A stretch of DNA of 47,097 nt from Streptomyces jumonjinensis (GCF_009600885.1 NZ_VCLA01000150.1:97094-144190); one strand, 5' to 3'. Shown: positions 17,775 through 26,731, counted from the stretch's first letter. The notes: generated by a model not told the origin, from the letters alone. Numbers and translations: made by a program.

Positions 17775-18082
17775 CTGTCGGCGCTCCGATCGTGTGAGGC
17801 ACGCATGACGCGTAAGGCACATCGGCCCACGTGGGCAGCCGCCAGACGGTAGGCAGGCCGAGCACCCGGGAGCACCAGGTTCGCCGCGAGTTTGTCACGT
17901 ACGACTATTCACACCTTCTCCCCCCAAGGGGCACAGCACCCGCCACACCAGCCAGAACCGCGACGGCGGTGCGGATTTCCGCGGACCGCCGGGACCGGGG
18001 CGCGCGGGAAGGTGACGAAGTGATCGCGGCGGTGAGGTCGGATGTCCCGCCCGGCCCCAGACTGGCCCACAGGAGGACCGTC
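17775..18082. promoter_or_regulatory. divergent promoter region, carboxylase beta / SARP
   Basis: A 308-bp gene-free region between two divergent genes, so it should carry both promoters. I see no clear repeat and no convincing hexamers; a locally AT-richer patch (TACGACTATTCACACC, about 17900-17915) is the likeliest promoter position for the SARP gene. Confidence 0.35.
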
Positions 18083-19132
18083 ATGTCCGTCTGCACGCTG
18101 AAAGGTTCTGCAACCACGCAGATATCTCCAACGGGGGAGGGCACAGTGATCGCATTCGAGATCCTCGGCGGGCTACGGGTGCTGTCGCCGGACGGCGAGC
18201 ACGCTGTCCGGGGCCAGTTCCAGCGGGTCCTGCTCCAGTCGCTGCTCATTGCCGAGGAACGCGTCGCGCCCACCGAGCTGCTGATGGAGGAGCTGTGGGG
18301 CGAGCACCTTCCGAACGGGGTGGTCAACGCGCTCCAGGCCCATGTGAGCAGATTGCGCAAATGGCTGCGGGCGATCGAGCCGGACCGCCCGGAACCGCGT
18401 CTGGTCAGCCACCCCCACGGCTATCAGCTGCTGCTGGACGGAGCGCTCCTGGACGCCAAGGACTTCGTCGCCCGGGTGACGGAGGCGGCGGAACTGCGGG
18501 ACCACTCACCCGAGTTGGCGGCGGCCTCCCTCCGCAAGGCGCTGGACCTCTGGCGCGGGCCGGCCTTCGGGGGGCTGCCCGGCGGCCCCAAGTGCGCCTG
18601 TGCCGCGACCCGTTACGAGGAGTACCGCAAGCAGGCCGTGGAGTATCTCTTCGACGCCGAACTGCGGCAGGGCCGACATCTGGCGATCCTGGGCGAACTC
18701 CAGGACACCCATCAGAGCGACCCGCTGCGCGAGAGCGTCTGCGCGCAGCTGATGACGGCGCTCTACCGCGCGGGCCGGCAGGCCGACGCGCTGGCGGTCT
18801 ATCAGCGCACCCGCCGCCATCTCTCGGAGGAGCTGGGCATCGACCCGACCCGCGACCTCCAGCAGCTGGAGTACGCGATCCTGTCGCAGGCCCCGGCGCT
18901 GAGCCTGGCCCAGTCCCCGCCGGCCTCCTTCGCGGCGCCGGACGCGTTGAGCCCGTCCGGCGGTCCGGCGGCCCCCGCCGGTCCGACCGCCACGGGCCGG
19001 GCGTCCCTTCCGCCCGCCGCTCCCCCGGCGGCCCCCGGCGCCCGCGGCTCCCGGCCGGTGACCACCACCCCCGCGGGCCATCCGGCCCTGCACTCCCCCC
19101 GGCTGCGGGTACGGCCGCGCCAGGCCGGCTGA
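18083..19132 (+). CDS. SARP-family pathway activator
   Basis: A regulator of 349 residues. The N-terminal OmpR-like DNA-binding domain includes FEILGGLRVLSPDGEHAVRG, QRVLLQSLLIAEERV and NALQAHVSRLRKWL. It is followed by a bacterial transcriptional activation domain (DAKDFVARV through RRHLSEELGIDPT, DLQQLEYAIL). The last 75 residues are Pro/Ala-rich. Two starts compete: ATG 18083 with AGGAGG at 18071-18076, and GTG 18146 with GGGGGAGG at 18133-18140. The second gives the normal SARP N-terminus (328 residues); the first adds 21 residues. SARPs bind heptameric direct repeats and activate antibiotic or pigment genes, so the P450 and PKS genes downstream are the natural targets. Confidence 0.9.
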   Translation: MSVCTLKGSATTQISPTGEGTVIAFEILGGLRVLSPDGEHAVRGQFQRVLLQSLLIAEERVAPTELLMEELWGEHLPNGVVNALQAHVSRLRKWLRAIEPDRPEPRLVSHPHGYQLLLDGALLDAKDFVARVTEAAELRDHSPELAAASLRKALDLWRGPAFGGLPGGPKCACAATRYEEYRKQAVEYLFDAELRQGRHLAILGELQDTHQSDPLRESVCAQLMTALYRAGRQADALAVYQRTRRHLSEELGIDPTRDLQQLEYAILSQAPALSLAQSPPASFAAPDALSPSGGPAAPAGPTATGRASLPPAAPPAAPGARGSRPVTTTPAGHPALHSPRLRVRPRQAG

Positions 19133-19220
19133 GCGCGGCTGAGGCGCGGCGGAGACCGGTGGGGCCGCCGTTCCGGCAACCGCTCTGGGAGATGGGCCGG
19201 TAGCGTCACATTTGCTCAAT

Positions 19221-19232
19221 AAGGTTTACCTT
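19221..19232. promoter_or_regulatory. small inverted repeat in AT-rich promoter patch
   Basis: AAGGT-tt-ACCTT sits in an unusually AT-rich stretch (19200-19255) between the SARP gene and the DUF1259 gene, 64 bp before the latter's start. It may be part of the promoter or operator that begins the DUF1259-P450-PKS unit. Confidence 0.35.
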
Positions 19233-19296
19233 CATTGCGAAATGTCCAACCTTCTTCAGACCCTCATGGTTGGCATCTCGCCCTGGAGGCGATCAG

Positions 19297-20379
19297 ATGA
19301 TGGCTGAAGACCGACCGCAGGACGGATACGCGTCGGGGGCCGCGTCGCGGAGGCGCGTGCTGGCCGCAGCCGCCATGGTGCCGCTGCTGGCCGGAGCGGC
19401 GCCGGCCGCCGCTCGTACCCTGCCCGCCGGGGAGAACGGTCCCGCCGAGCCGACCGGCGCCGCTGAGCCGGCCCACTCCGACGAGCCGGCCCACGCCGCC
19501 GGGGCAGCCGACCCCGCCGGGACGGCGGGCCACCTGATCAGGCCGGCCGCCACCAGCGAATCGGACTGGGCGGACGTGGCGGACGCGCTGGGCCGCGGCG
19601 GCAACATGCTGCGCGAATCGACCTACCACACGGGTTTCCCCCGCCGGGATCTGCATGTCGTCTCCGACGGCGTCGTCGTCACCCCGGGGCTCTCGCTCGG
19701 CACGCATGTGGCCTTCGTCCGTTACGCCGACGGCAGCACGATGCTCATGGGCGATGTGGTGGTCACCGAGGACGAGCTTCAGCAGGTGAGCGACGCCTGG
19801 CACGAGCACGGCATCGAGCAGACCGCGCTGCACAAGCATCTGCTCTCCCAGTACCCCGCCATCTGGTGGACCCATGTCCACGCACACGGCCATGACGCGG
19901 CGGCCATGGCCCGCGGTCTGCGCGCCGGACTCGACCGCACCGCGACCCCGCCCCCGAAGCCCCCGCCCCCGGAGGTCCCCCTCGATCTGGACACGGCCGG
20001 GATCGAGGCCGCGCTGGGCGTGCGGGGCTCCACCGAGGAAAGCGTCTTCAAGTGCCTCTTCGTCCGTCGCGAGACCATCGCCGACGGCCATCTGGTGCTG
20101 CCCCCCGGCCTGGGCTCGACCAGCGCCTTCATCTTCCAGCCGACCGGCGGCGGCCGGGCCGCGCTCAACGGCGACTGCGCCATGACCGCCCAGGAGGTCC
20201 AGCACGTCCTGAAAGCCCTGCGGAGCGGCGGTATCGAGCTCGTCGAACTGCACCACCACCATCTGACGGAGAGCCCCCGGCTGTTCTTCGTCCACTTCTG
20301 GGCCGTGGGAGACGCCGTCGAGCTCGCCCGGACCCTGCGCCGCGCGGTGGACGCCACCGACGTGGTGCCGCTCGGCTAG
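19297..20379 (+). CDS. secreted DUF1259 (LppY/LpqO family) protein
   Basis: A 360-residue protein with a twin-arginine-type signal (SRRRVLAAAAMVPLLAGAAP, around residues 17-36), then an Ala/Pro/Glu-rich spacer to about 85. Two tandem copies of the DUF1259 module follow: about 90-215 (DLHVVSDGVVVTPGLSLGTH, DVVVTEDELQQVSDA, HAHGHD) and 235-355 (LPPGLGSTSAFIFQ, MTAQEVQHVLKAL, ELHHHHLTESPRLFFVHFW). The clustered histidines suggest metal binding. ATG 19297 has GGAGG upstream. It precedes the P450 gene by 155 bp on the same strand. The biochemical role of this family is not established; a periplasmic role near the pigment pathway is an inference. Confidence 0.85.
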   Translation: MMAEDRPQDGYASGAASRRRVLAAAAMVPLLAGAAPAAARTLPAGENGPAEPTGAAEPAHSDEPAHAAGAADPAGTAGHLIRPAATSESDWADVADALGRGGNMLRESTYHTGFPRRDLHVVSDGVVVTPGLSLGTHVAFVRYADGSTMLMGDVVVTEDELQQVSDAWHEHGIEQTALHKHLLSQYPAIWWTHVHAHGHDAAAMARGLRAGLDRTATPPPKPPPPEVPLDLDTAGIEAALGVRGSTEESVFKCLFVRRETIADGHLVLPPGLGSTSAFIFQPTGGGRAALNGDCAMTAQEVQHVLKALRSGGIELVELHHHHLTESPRLFFVHFWAVGDAVELARTLRRAVDATDVVPLG

Positions 20380-20534
20380 CCAGGGTCTTCGAAGGAGCGT
20401 CGTCCGCCCGTCATGGGCCGGTACGCCGCCCCCTCGGATGGACCAATTGCCCGGGAGCGGGGCATTTCCCCCCGGGCGATCGGGTACCCATGCCCCGTCC
20501 ATCCCACTGGTTTCTGAATGGCTCGGAGCTCCCC

Positions 20535-21734
20535 ATGGAACCCACCCCGAAGGACTGCCCATTCGACTATGCCGAAGCGCTCGAATTCGACCCGCTGCTC
20601 AGACAGCTCCAGACCGAGGCGCCGGTCTCCCGCATCCGGCTGCCCCACGGCGAGGGGGCCGCCTGGCTCGTCACCGGCTACGACGATGTGCGCACGGTGA
20701 CCACCGACCGGCGTTTCAGCCGCAGGGCCATCATCGGCAAGAACTTCCCGCGGATGACCCCTGAGCCGATCGTTCAGGACGAGGCGATCAATGTCATGGA
20801 CCCGCCGGGCAGCAGCCGGCTGCGCAGCCTGATCTCCAAAGGGTTCGCGCCGCGCCATATCGAACGCATGCGCGTCCGCACCCAGCTCGTCGTGGACGAG
20901 CTGCTGGACCGGATGGCGGAGCACGGCTCCCCCGCCGACCTCTTCGAGCATCTGGCGGCGCCGCTGCCCCTGACCACCATCTGCGAGGTCCTCGACATCC
21001 CGGAGGACGACCGCGTCCGGTTGCGCTCCTACGCCCGGACCATGATGGACACCACCGTCGCCAACCGGGAGAACGCGGTACGGGCCAAGGCCGATATGCG
21101 CGCCTACTTCGCGACCCTGACGGCCGAGCGGCGCGCGCATCCGGGCGACGACCTGATCAGCGCGCTGGCCGCCGCCCGCGACGGGGACGAGCTCCTCAAC
21201 GACCAGGAGCTCGCCGTGATGGCCATGGTCCTGATGATCACCGGCCAGGACACCACCACGTATCAGATCGGGAACATCTCCTACACCCTGCTCACCCGGC
21301 CCCGGGAGCTGGCCATGCTGCGCGAGCGCCCCGAGATGCTCCCGCAGGCCATCGAGGAGCTGCTGCGCTTCATCCCCTTCCGCAAGGGCGTCGGCATCCC
21401 CCGGGTCGCCACCGAGGACACGGAGCTGAGCGGGGTGAGAATCCAGGCGGGGGACATCGTGCATGTCTCCTATCTGACGGCCAACCGGGACGGCCGGAAA
21501 TTCGACCGCCCCGACGAGCTGGATCTGGAACGCACGGGTCCGTCCCATATGACCTTCGGCTGGGGCGGCCACCACTGTCTCGGCGCCCCGCTCGCCGCCA
21601 CGGAGCTGGAAGTCGCGCTCGGAACCCTCCTGAAGCGATTCCCCGATCTGAAGCTCGCGCAGCCGCCCGAAGAGGTGCAGTGGAACAAGACGTCGATCTG
21701 GCGCTATCCGCTCGCGCTGCCCGTCACCTGGTGA
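20535..21734 (+). CDS. cytochrome P450, CYP158/P450mel-like
   Basis: A 399-residue soluble bacterial P450. The I-helix oxygen motif GQDTTT is at 237-242, ExxR (ELLR) at 275-278, and the heme loop FGWGGHHCLG with ligand Cys348 at 341-350. The overall pattern (LPHGEGAAWLVTGYDDVRTV near the start, LPVTW at the end) resembles the CYP158A and P450mel group. Those enzymes oxidatively couple flaviolin or tetrahydroxynaphthalene made by the adjacent type III PKS. ATG 20535 is chosen with GGAG 6 nt upstream; ATG 20490 is an alternative. Electrons must come from a ferredoxin encoded elsewhere. Biaryl coupling of the RppA product is the likely role. Confidence 0.9.
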   Translation: MEPTPKDCPFDYAEALEFDPLLRQLQTEAPVSRIRLPHGEGAAWLVTGYDDVRTVTTDRRFSRRAIIGKNFPRMTPEPIVQDEAINVMDPPGSSRLRSLISKGFAPRHIERMRVRTQLVVDELLDRMAEHGSPADLFEHLAAPLPLTTICEVLDIPEDDRVRLRSYARTMMDTTVANRENAVRAKADMRAYFATLTAERRAHPGDDLISALAAARDGDELLNDQELAVMAMVLMITGQDTTTYQIGNISYTLLTRPRELAMLRERPEMLPQAIEELLRFIPFRKGVGIPRVATEDTELSGVRIQAGDIVHVSYLTANRDGRKFDRPDELDLERTGPSHMTFGWGGHHCLGAPLAATELEVALGTLLKRFPDLKLAQPPEEVQWNKTSIWRYPLALPVTW

Positions 21735-22136
21735 CGGACGGCCCTATGAACGGTATGAGCGGAAGCCTCTGAGACAGCGCTCGGACCTCAGACCGATGAT
21801 GCGTCCGCCCCCGGGGTCCGGCAACCCGGAGCAGCCGGGGCCCCGCCCGCCCGCCGCACGACATGCGTCACCCAAATGGCTGTCGTAGCGTGATGAGCGA
21901 GGGCCAACCACGTTGTAAGCGGAGAATCATCCGCTGTACGGCGCGACCTCAGTCTTCGACGGTCGGCCCGTCCGGGGCCCAGTCCAGGGGCGGCGAAATC
22001 CGGCGCCGCGGTCCACCGGCTGCCTCCGCGCGACCTCGCGCGGACGGCGCCTCGGTGGCCGCCGTCAGCCGGGGTACGCCCCGTATCCGGTCGGAGCGCG
22101 GCCGTGCGGAGCATATCCGCAGGAGGAGATCCATTC
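21735..22136. other. 402-bp gap before the type III PKS gene
   Basis: No coding region is evident. A small hairpin, CCGCGCG-acct-CGCGCGG, lies at 22026-22043, about 95 bp before the PKS start. The gap is long enough for the PKS gene to have its own promoter, although it is co-directional with the P450 gene. Confidence 0.4.
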
Positions 22137-23201
22137 ATGGCGGTTCTCTGCAAACCGGCGATCGCTGTTCCCGAGTACGTCATCACCAACGAGGAAACCC
22201 TCGCACTCGCAGAGCAGTTGCACGGCGACCATCCGCAACTCGAACTGATTCTTCGGCTGATCGAACACACCGGAGTACTGAAACGACATCTGATCCAGCC
22301 CATCGACCAGGTGCTGCGACACCCGGGATTCGACGCCCGCAGTGTCGTCTACGAGGAGCAGACCAAGGACCGGGTGCCGGCCGTCGTACGCCAGGCGCTC
22401 GACCAGGCGGAGATCGAACCGCGTCAGATAGACCTGATCGTCTATGTCTCCTGCACCGGCTTCATGATGCCTCCCCCGACCGCGTGGCTGATCGGCGCGA
22501 TGGGCTTCCGGCCGGAGACACGGCAGATGCCGATCGCCCAGCTCGGCTGTGCCGCGGGAGGCGCGGCGGTGAACCGGGCCCATGACTTCTGCACGGCGTA
22601 CCCCGACGCCAATGTGCTGGTCGTCGCCTGCGAGTTCTGCTCGCTGTGCTACCAGCCCACCGATCTCGGCGTGGGGTCCCTGCTCTCCAACGGCCTGTTC
22701 GGCGACGGGATAGCCGCCGCCGTGATGCGGGGCGACGGCGGCACCGGAATGCGCCTGGAGCGCAACAGCTCGTACATCATCCCGGAGACCGAGGACTGGA
22801 TCTCCTACGCGGTCCGTTCCACCGGCTTCCACTTCCAGCTCGACAAGCGGGTGCCCGGGACCATGGAGCCCCTCGCTCCGGCCCTGAGCGATCTCGCGGA
22901 AGCGCACCAGTGGAACGCCAGCAAGCTGGACTTCTACATCATCCACGCGGGCGGTCCGCGCATCCTGGACGACCTGAGCCGATTTCTCGACGTGCCGCCC
23001 GAGGCGTTCCGCTTCAGCCGGGCCACGCTCACCGAGTACGGCAACATAGCCAGCGCGGTGGTGCTCGACGCCCTTGCCCGGCTGTTCGACGAGGCGTCGG
23101 CCCTCGACGGCCACCGCGGCATGATGGCCGGCTTCGGACCCGGCATCACCGCCGAGATGTCCCTGGGCACCTGGACCTCGGACGCCGCCGCGGCGGAGTG
23201 A
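22137..23201 (+). CDS. rppA: type III polyketide synthase, 1,3,6,8-tetrahydroxynaphthalene synthase
   Basis: A 354-residue chalcone-synthase-fold enzyme that condenses five malonyl-CoA to tetrahydroxynaphthalene, which oxidises spontaneously to flaviolin. Catalytic Cys138 (AQLGCAAGGAA), His270 (IIHAGGPRI) and Asn303 (EYGNIAS) are in place. Cys106 (YVSCTGFMMP), characteristic of RppA enzymes using malonyl starter, is present. Residue numbers coincide with those of known RppA proteins. AGGAGGAG at 22121 precedes ATG 22137. Together with the CYP158-like P450, SARP and carboxylase it forms a pigment/melanin-type locus. The product range is inferred from the family. Confidence 0.95.
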   Translation: MAVLCKPAIAVPEYVITNEETLALAEQLHGDHPQLELILRLIEHTGVLKRHLIQPIDQVLRHPGFDARSVVYEEQTKDRVPAVVRQALDQAEIEPRQIDLIVYVSCTGFMMPPPTAWLIGAMGFRPETRQMPIAQLGCAAGGAAVNRAHDFCTAYPDANVLVVACEFCSLCYQPTDLGVGSLLSNGLFGDGIAAAVMRGDGGTGMRLERNSSYIIPETEDWISYAVRSTGFHFQLDKRVPGTMEPLAPALSDLAEAHQWNASKLDFYIIHAGGPRILDDLSRFLDVPPEAFRFSRATLTEYGNIASAVVLDALARLFDEASALDGHRGMMAGFGPGITAEMSLGTWTSDAAAAE

Positions 23202-23243
23202 GCCCGGACTCCCGACTCACATGTGGTGAAAGGGAGCTGCGGC

Positions 23244-23360
23244 ATGGGGCACGACAGGGGCGGAGTGGGCCGGATCGACACCGGCCGCGCCCACTCCGCA
23301 CGGGTGTACGACTACGGCCTCGGCGGGTCGATGTACGGGGCGGTGGCCCGCAAGCCCTGA
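23244..23360 (+). pseudogene. internally deleted remnant of a SAM methyltransferase (PF04672-like)
   Basis: A 38-codon ORF. Its first half (RIDTGRAHSARVYDYGLGG) is the start of actinobacterial PF04672 methyltransferases (IDTSRPHSARVYDYLLGG type). Its last residues (MYGAVARKP) look like the C-terminal end of the same family. About 230 intervening residues are missing. AGGGAG at 23231-23236 lies well placed before ATG 23244. It follows the PKS gene by 42 bp. Either it is a deletion relic of a tailoring methyltransferase or a translated micro-protein; relic is more likely. Confidence 0.55.
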
Positions 23361-23397
23361 CCGGGCGGCGTCGGGGCGGTGTCAGGGCGGTGCGGTG

Positions 23398-24432
23398 TCA
23401 GGGCACCACCACCGCCCGCCCCACGATGCCGCCCTCGCTGAGCCGCCGGTACGCCTCCGGCGCCTGGTCCAGCGAGAAGGTCTCCGTACGGGTGCTGAGC
23501 CGTCCGGCGCGCGCCAGGGCGAGCACGTCCAGCAGATCCTGCCGGGTGCCCCAGTAGGGGACCGTCACGGTCACCCCCGGGCGCAGGGAGCCGAAGGCGA
23601 CGGGCACGCTCCCCCGGCCGATGCCGAGGACGGCGAGATGGCCGTCCGCCGCGACCGCTCCGGCGGCCAGCGCCGTGGTGGCCGGCGAGGCGACGAAGTC
23701 GTAGACGGCGGCGGCGCCCATGCCGCCGGTGAGGCCGCTCAGCGCGGCGGGGGCGGCGTCGTCGCTCAGCAGGGCTTCATGAGCGCCGGAGGAGCGGGCG
23801 AGCGAGAGCCGCTCCTCGGTGACGTCGAGGGCGATGACCCTGGCCGGGGTCAGCGCGCGCAGGATCTGGACCGCCAGATGCCCGAGGCCCCCGACGCCGA
23901 TGACGACCGCCGTGCTGCCGGGCGGCAGCCGGTGCCTGCTCTCCGCGACGGCGTGGTACGGGGTGAGTCCCGCGTCGGTGAGGGGCACGGCCTGGACGGG
24001 GTCGAGTCCGTCGAGGGGCGCCAGATGCCGGGGGCGGTCGACGATCAGATACTCGGCCAGCGCTCCGGGGCTGCCGAGGCCGGGCGGGCGGATGCCGAGG
24101 GCCGCGGCGTGCGGGCAGTAGTTCTCCCGGCCCGCCGCGCAGGCCCGGCAGACCCCGCAGCCCCAGGGCCCGTAGACGGCGACCGCGTCGCCCACCGCGA
24201 CCCCGGCGGCCCCGGGTCCGAGCTCTTCGACGACCCCGGCCGCCTCGTGCCCGAGGGTGACGGGCGGTGCGAAGGACAGGGTTCCCGGCTCCGCCGCCAT
24301 GAGGGACAGATCGGAGTGGCAGATGCCCGCCGCGGTGACCTTGAGCAGCACCTGACCCGGCCCCGGCACGGGGTCGGGGAGGGTGACGAGCTCGGGTCCC
24401 CGGCCATGGGCCCGGAACTGGACGGCCTTCAT
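23398..24432 (-). CDS. zinc-dependent alcohol dehydrogenase
   Basis: A 344-residue medium-chain dehydrogenase. The catalytic zinc site is given by GICHSDLS (Cys near 38) and GHEAAGVVEELG (His-Glu near 62-63). The structural zinc loop is CGVCRACAAGRENYC (about 93-107). The Rossmann motif is VIGVGGLGHLAVQ, followed by an acidic strand end (ALDV), which favours NAD. GGAGG precedes ATG 24432 by 7 nt. It is convergent with the PKS unit and lies downstream of, and co-directional with, the acyl-CoA oxidase-like gene. It oxidises an alcohol or reduces an aldehyde; the substrate is unknown. Confidence 0.92.
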   Translation of the reverse strand: MKAVQFRAHGRGPELVTLPDPVPGPGQVLLKVTAAGICHSDLSLMAAEPGTLSFAPPVTLGHEAAGVVEELGPGAAGVAVGDAVAVYGPWGCGVCRACAAGRENYCPHAAALGIRPPGLGSPGALAEYLIVDRPRHLAPLDGLDPVQAVPLTDAGLTPYHAVAESRHRLPPGSTAVVIGVGGLGHLAVQILRALTPARVIALDVTEERLSLARSSGAHEALLSDDAAPAALSGLTGGMGAAAVYDFVASPATTALAAGAVAADGHLAVLGIGRGSVPVAFGSLRPGVTVTVPYWGTRQDLLDVLALARAGRLSTRTETFSLDQAPEAYRRLSEGGIVGRAVVVP

Positions 24433-24483
24433 AAGGTTTCCTCCTTGATACGGAATCGGGCTGCGCACACTCAGTGGATCAGA

Positions 24484-24646
24484 GGCAGGGCTTCGGGGCC
24501 ATGCGGTGGTTCAAGGGCAGGGCTTCGGGAGCACACGGTGGACCAGGGGCAGACCGTGGCAGCGGGCCCGAACGGCGCGAAGGCCGGCACGGGCCCGCGG
24601 GACCGGATCGTTCCCCGGCGGTCAGGGACCGGTCGGGGAACGATCC
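24484..24646. repeat. direct repeat and 12-bp hairpin between two oxidoreductase genes
   Basis: GGCAGGGCTTCGGG occurs at 24484-24497 and 24516-24529 (32-bp period). GGATCGTTCCCC (24605-24616) pairs perfectly with GGGGAACGATCC (24635-24646), with a few further short variants of GGTCAGGGA around it. The hairpin is a good terminator for the acyl-CoA oxidase-like gene, so the downstream dehydrogenase probably has its own promoter. Confidence 0.55.
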
Positions 24647-24675
24647 GGGAACGGCCGGGAAACTGCCGGGGAGCG

Positions 24676-26511
24676 TCAGGGAGCGGTCAGCATCGGCAGA
24701 TCCCCGAGATGCTCCTCCGGTACCGCGAAGGCGTCGGCGAGCACCGCGAGATGCGGTGCGAGCCGGGCCGTCAGCCCCTCGGTCTCGTCCGGCAGGGCGC
24801 GCACCTGCGCGGCGGAGAGATATCCGTCGGCGAGCAGCTCCCCGGCGCGGGGGGCGACGGCGTCCAGCAGGAACAGGGCGCAGAGATCGCTGAGCACGGC
24901 GCGGGTCGCGGGGTGCGGGACCGTGGCGATGGCGGCGATGAAGGCGTCGGCGGCCTGGAGGGCGGCGTGTGCGGCGACGAGTTCGAGGGCTGCCCCGGAC
25001 GCGTTGTTCCAGCGGCCGAGCGAGTCCCCCGAGGGCCCCGATCTGAGGTTGAGCCGGGCCCGGTGGTGCCAGCGTCGCTCCACGACGGCGAGCAGATCCC
25101 GCAGGAAGGCGGGGTCGCGCAGGGCGGACGGGTCCTCCGCCCCGCCGGCGGCCGGGTGGCCGGATGGCTCACTGGGCGTATGACCGAAGATCATTTCGGC
25201 CCCCGCCTTGCACCAGATGGCGAGGTTGTCGCCCTCGGCGGTGATGGCCCCATCGGCGTTGGCGGGGTATTCGGCCAGGCCGTTGACGGGGAACAGGGCC
25301 CGCGCGCCGCACCGTTCGCGCGCCTCGATGGTGATCTCCCGGGCCCGCCAGGTGATCCAGCCCTTGGCGACGGCCACCAGCCGTTCGGCCCGGTCGCGTT
25401 CCGCCGGATCGTGGCGGATCCAGGCGTCGGTGACGGCACGGTGCAGAAAGGTCATGGCGTACGCGGTCGCCAGGGACTTCAGCAGCCGTGCGTGATGGCT
25501 GCGGTGGGCGGCCAGCGGGACCCGGCTGCCCGCCGTGGGGCCGGAGATCCGCCGGGTGTGGGCGTAGCGGACGGCGATGGCGAGCGCCGCCCGGCAGCCG
25601 CCGAGCGTGCTGGCGCTCATACAGAGCTTGCCCGCGGTGACCCGGCCGATGGCCCGCAGGAAACGTTTACGCGGGCTGCCGACCGCGCTGCGCAGGACGC
25701 CGTCGGGCAGCAGCCGGCCGTGCGGCCCCTGGACCAGCGCGTTACGCGGCAGCCGCACCCGGTCGAAGGCGGTCACACAGTGGTCGACCGGGCTGCCGAT
25801 CCGCTCCGGGAGCCGCTCGACGGTGATCCCGGGGAGCGGGCCGTGCTCATCGGTCAGGGGGGTAAGAAAGAGAAAGACGCCCAGGTCCCGTCCGTCCACG
25901 AGGAGCCGGGCCGCGACCACGGCCGACTTGGGGCCGCCGGCCGCACTGGTGTTGGGCATGTATTTCTGCGCGCCCTCATGCGGGGTGTGGAGGACGAAGG
26001 CATTCGCGCGGCGGTCGTATGTCGCCGTCGTCTCCAGGGCCGCGGCGTCGTTTCCATGCCCGCGCTCGGTGCAGAGGAACGTTCCTGTTCGTACGAGTGT
26101 GACAAAGGATCGGAGGTCCCGCTCCGTTGAATCGTCATCGACCAGGCTGCCGAGAAAGAGGTTGTAATGAATCCCGGCGACCGTGGCGAGCGCTCCGTCG
26201 ACGACCGCCGCCCATTCGTGCATAGCGGCGAGCGCACGAGGGTCGTGAGCCAGATCTTCAGGTGATTCGATTTCCTCATTGAACACACGCAGGCGCGCAT
26301 AGGACAACTCCCAGCGGTCTTCGGTCCGCAATTCAGGACGGAAACGGAAGGGCTCTGTCGAAACAATTTTCCGCCAGCGCCCATGGGCGTCGGCGGGGCC
26401 GTCCTTGAACAGTACGGCGCTCAGTTCACGGCGGGCGGGCGGCGCTGGGTCGGCGACGCCGGTCGCGATGTCGGCACGGGCATAGGCTGGGGTGTCGGCG
26501 GGGGTGAACAC
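24676..26511 (-). CDS. acyl-CoA oxidase/dehydrogenase family flavoprotein
   Basis: A 611-residue protein of acyl-CoA oxidase architecture: N-terminal helical domain, middle beta domain with the FAD motif TERGHGND, dehydrogenase helical domain, and an ACOX-type C-terminal extension (about 450-611). The flavin/active-site block ITAEGDNLAIW near residue 425 carries the catalytic glutamate region. It should perform alpha,beta-dehydrogenation of an acyl thioester using FAD, in the cytoplasm. It is divergent from the AurF-like gene across 220 bp, which suggests shared control. A role in processing an acyl intermediate of the neighbouring pathway is possible, but simple fatty-acid oxidation is not excluded. 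Confidence 0.85.
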   Translation of the reverse strand: MFTPADTPAYARADIATGVADPAPPARRELSAVLFKDGPADAHGRWRKIVSTEPFRFRPELRTEDRWELSYARLRVFNEEIESPEDLAHDPRALAAMHEWAAVVDGALATVAGIHYNLFLGSLVDDDSTERDLRSFVTLVRTGTFLCTERGHGNDAAALETTATYDRRANAFVLHTPHEGAQKYMPNTSAAGGPKSAVVAARLLVDGRDLGVFLFLTPLTDEHGPLPGITVERLPERIGSPVDHCVTAFDRVRLPRNALVQGPHGRLLPDGVLRSAVGSPRKRFLRAIGRVTAGKLCMSASTLGGCRAALAIAVRYAHTRRISGPTAGSRVPLAAHRSHHARLLKSLATAYAMTFLHRAVTDAWIRHDPAERDRAERLVAVAKGWITWRAREITIEARERCGARALFPVNGLAEYPANADGAITAEGDNLAIWCKAGAEMIFGHTPSEPSGHPAAGGAEDPSALRDPAFLRDLLAVVERRWHHRARLNLRSGPSGDSLGRWNNASGAALELVAAHAALQAADAFIAAIATVPHPATRAVLSDLCALFLLDAVAPRAGELLADGYLSAAQVRALPDETEGLTARLAPHLAVLADAFAVPEEHLGDLPMLTAP

Positions 26512-26731
26512 GGCCCTCTCAACGATCTTGGAGTGTCCTGGTCACCGCCGAAGGTATCGCTCATGCGGGTGATGAGGGGGCGTTATCCCCGAGAGAACAC
26601 CCGGCCGTGGGACGGAGCGAGCGAAACGGTCTTCCAACGACGATATAAAGACCGTTGCCCGATGGCGGTTCACCCCCATCCGCCCGTCATCAGGTCGGTT
26701 TGTATGACTTAATCGAAGGACCGTTGAAACT

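Noticed and set aside
15924..17852. Plus-strand frame opposite the carboxylase beta gene
   Set aside because: No domain recognisable; the minus strand encodes the carboxyltransferase with all motifs.
19221..19232. Iron-box (DmdR/IdeR-type) operator
   Set aside because: The arms AAGGT/ACCTT resemble half-sites, but the centre is too short for the 19-bp iron-box consensus.
23395..26130. Very long plus-strand open frame opposite the dehydrogenase and acyl-CoA oxidase-like genes
   Set aside because: Its product is Gly/Arg/Asp-rich without domains, while the minus-strand frames carry complete, recognisable enzymes. It is a GC-bias shadow.
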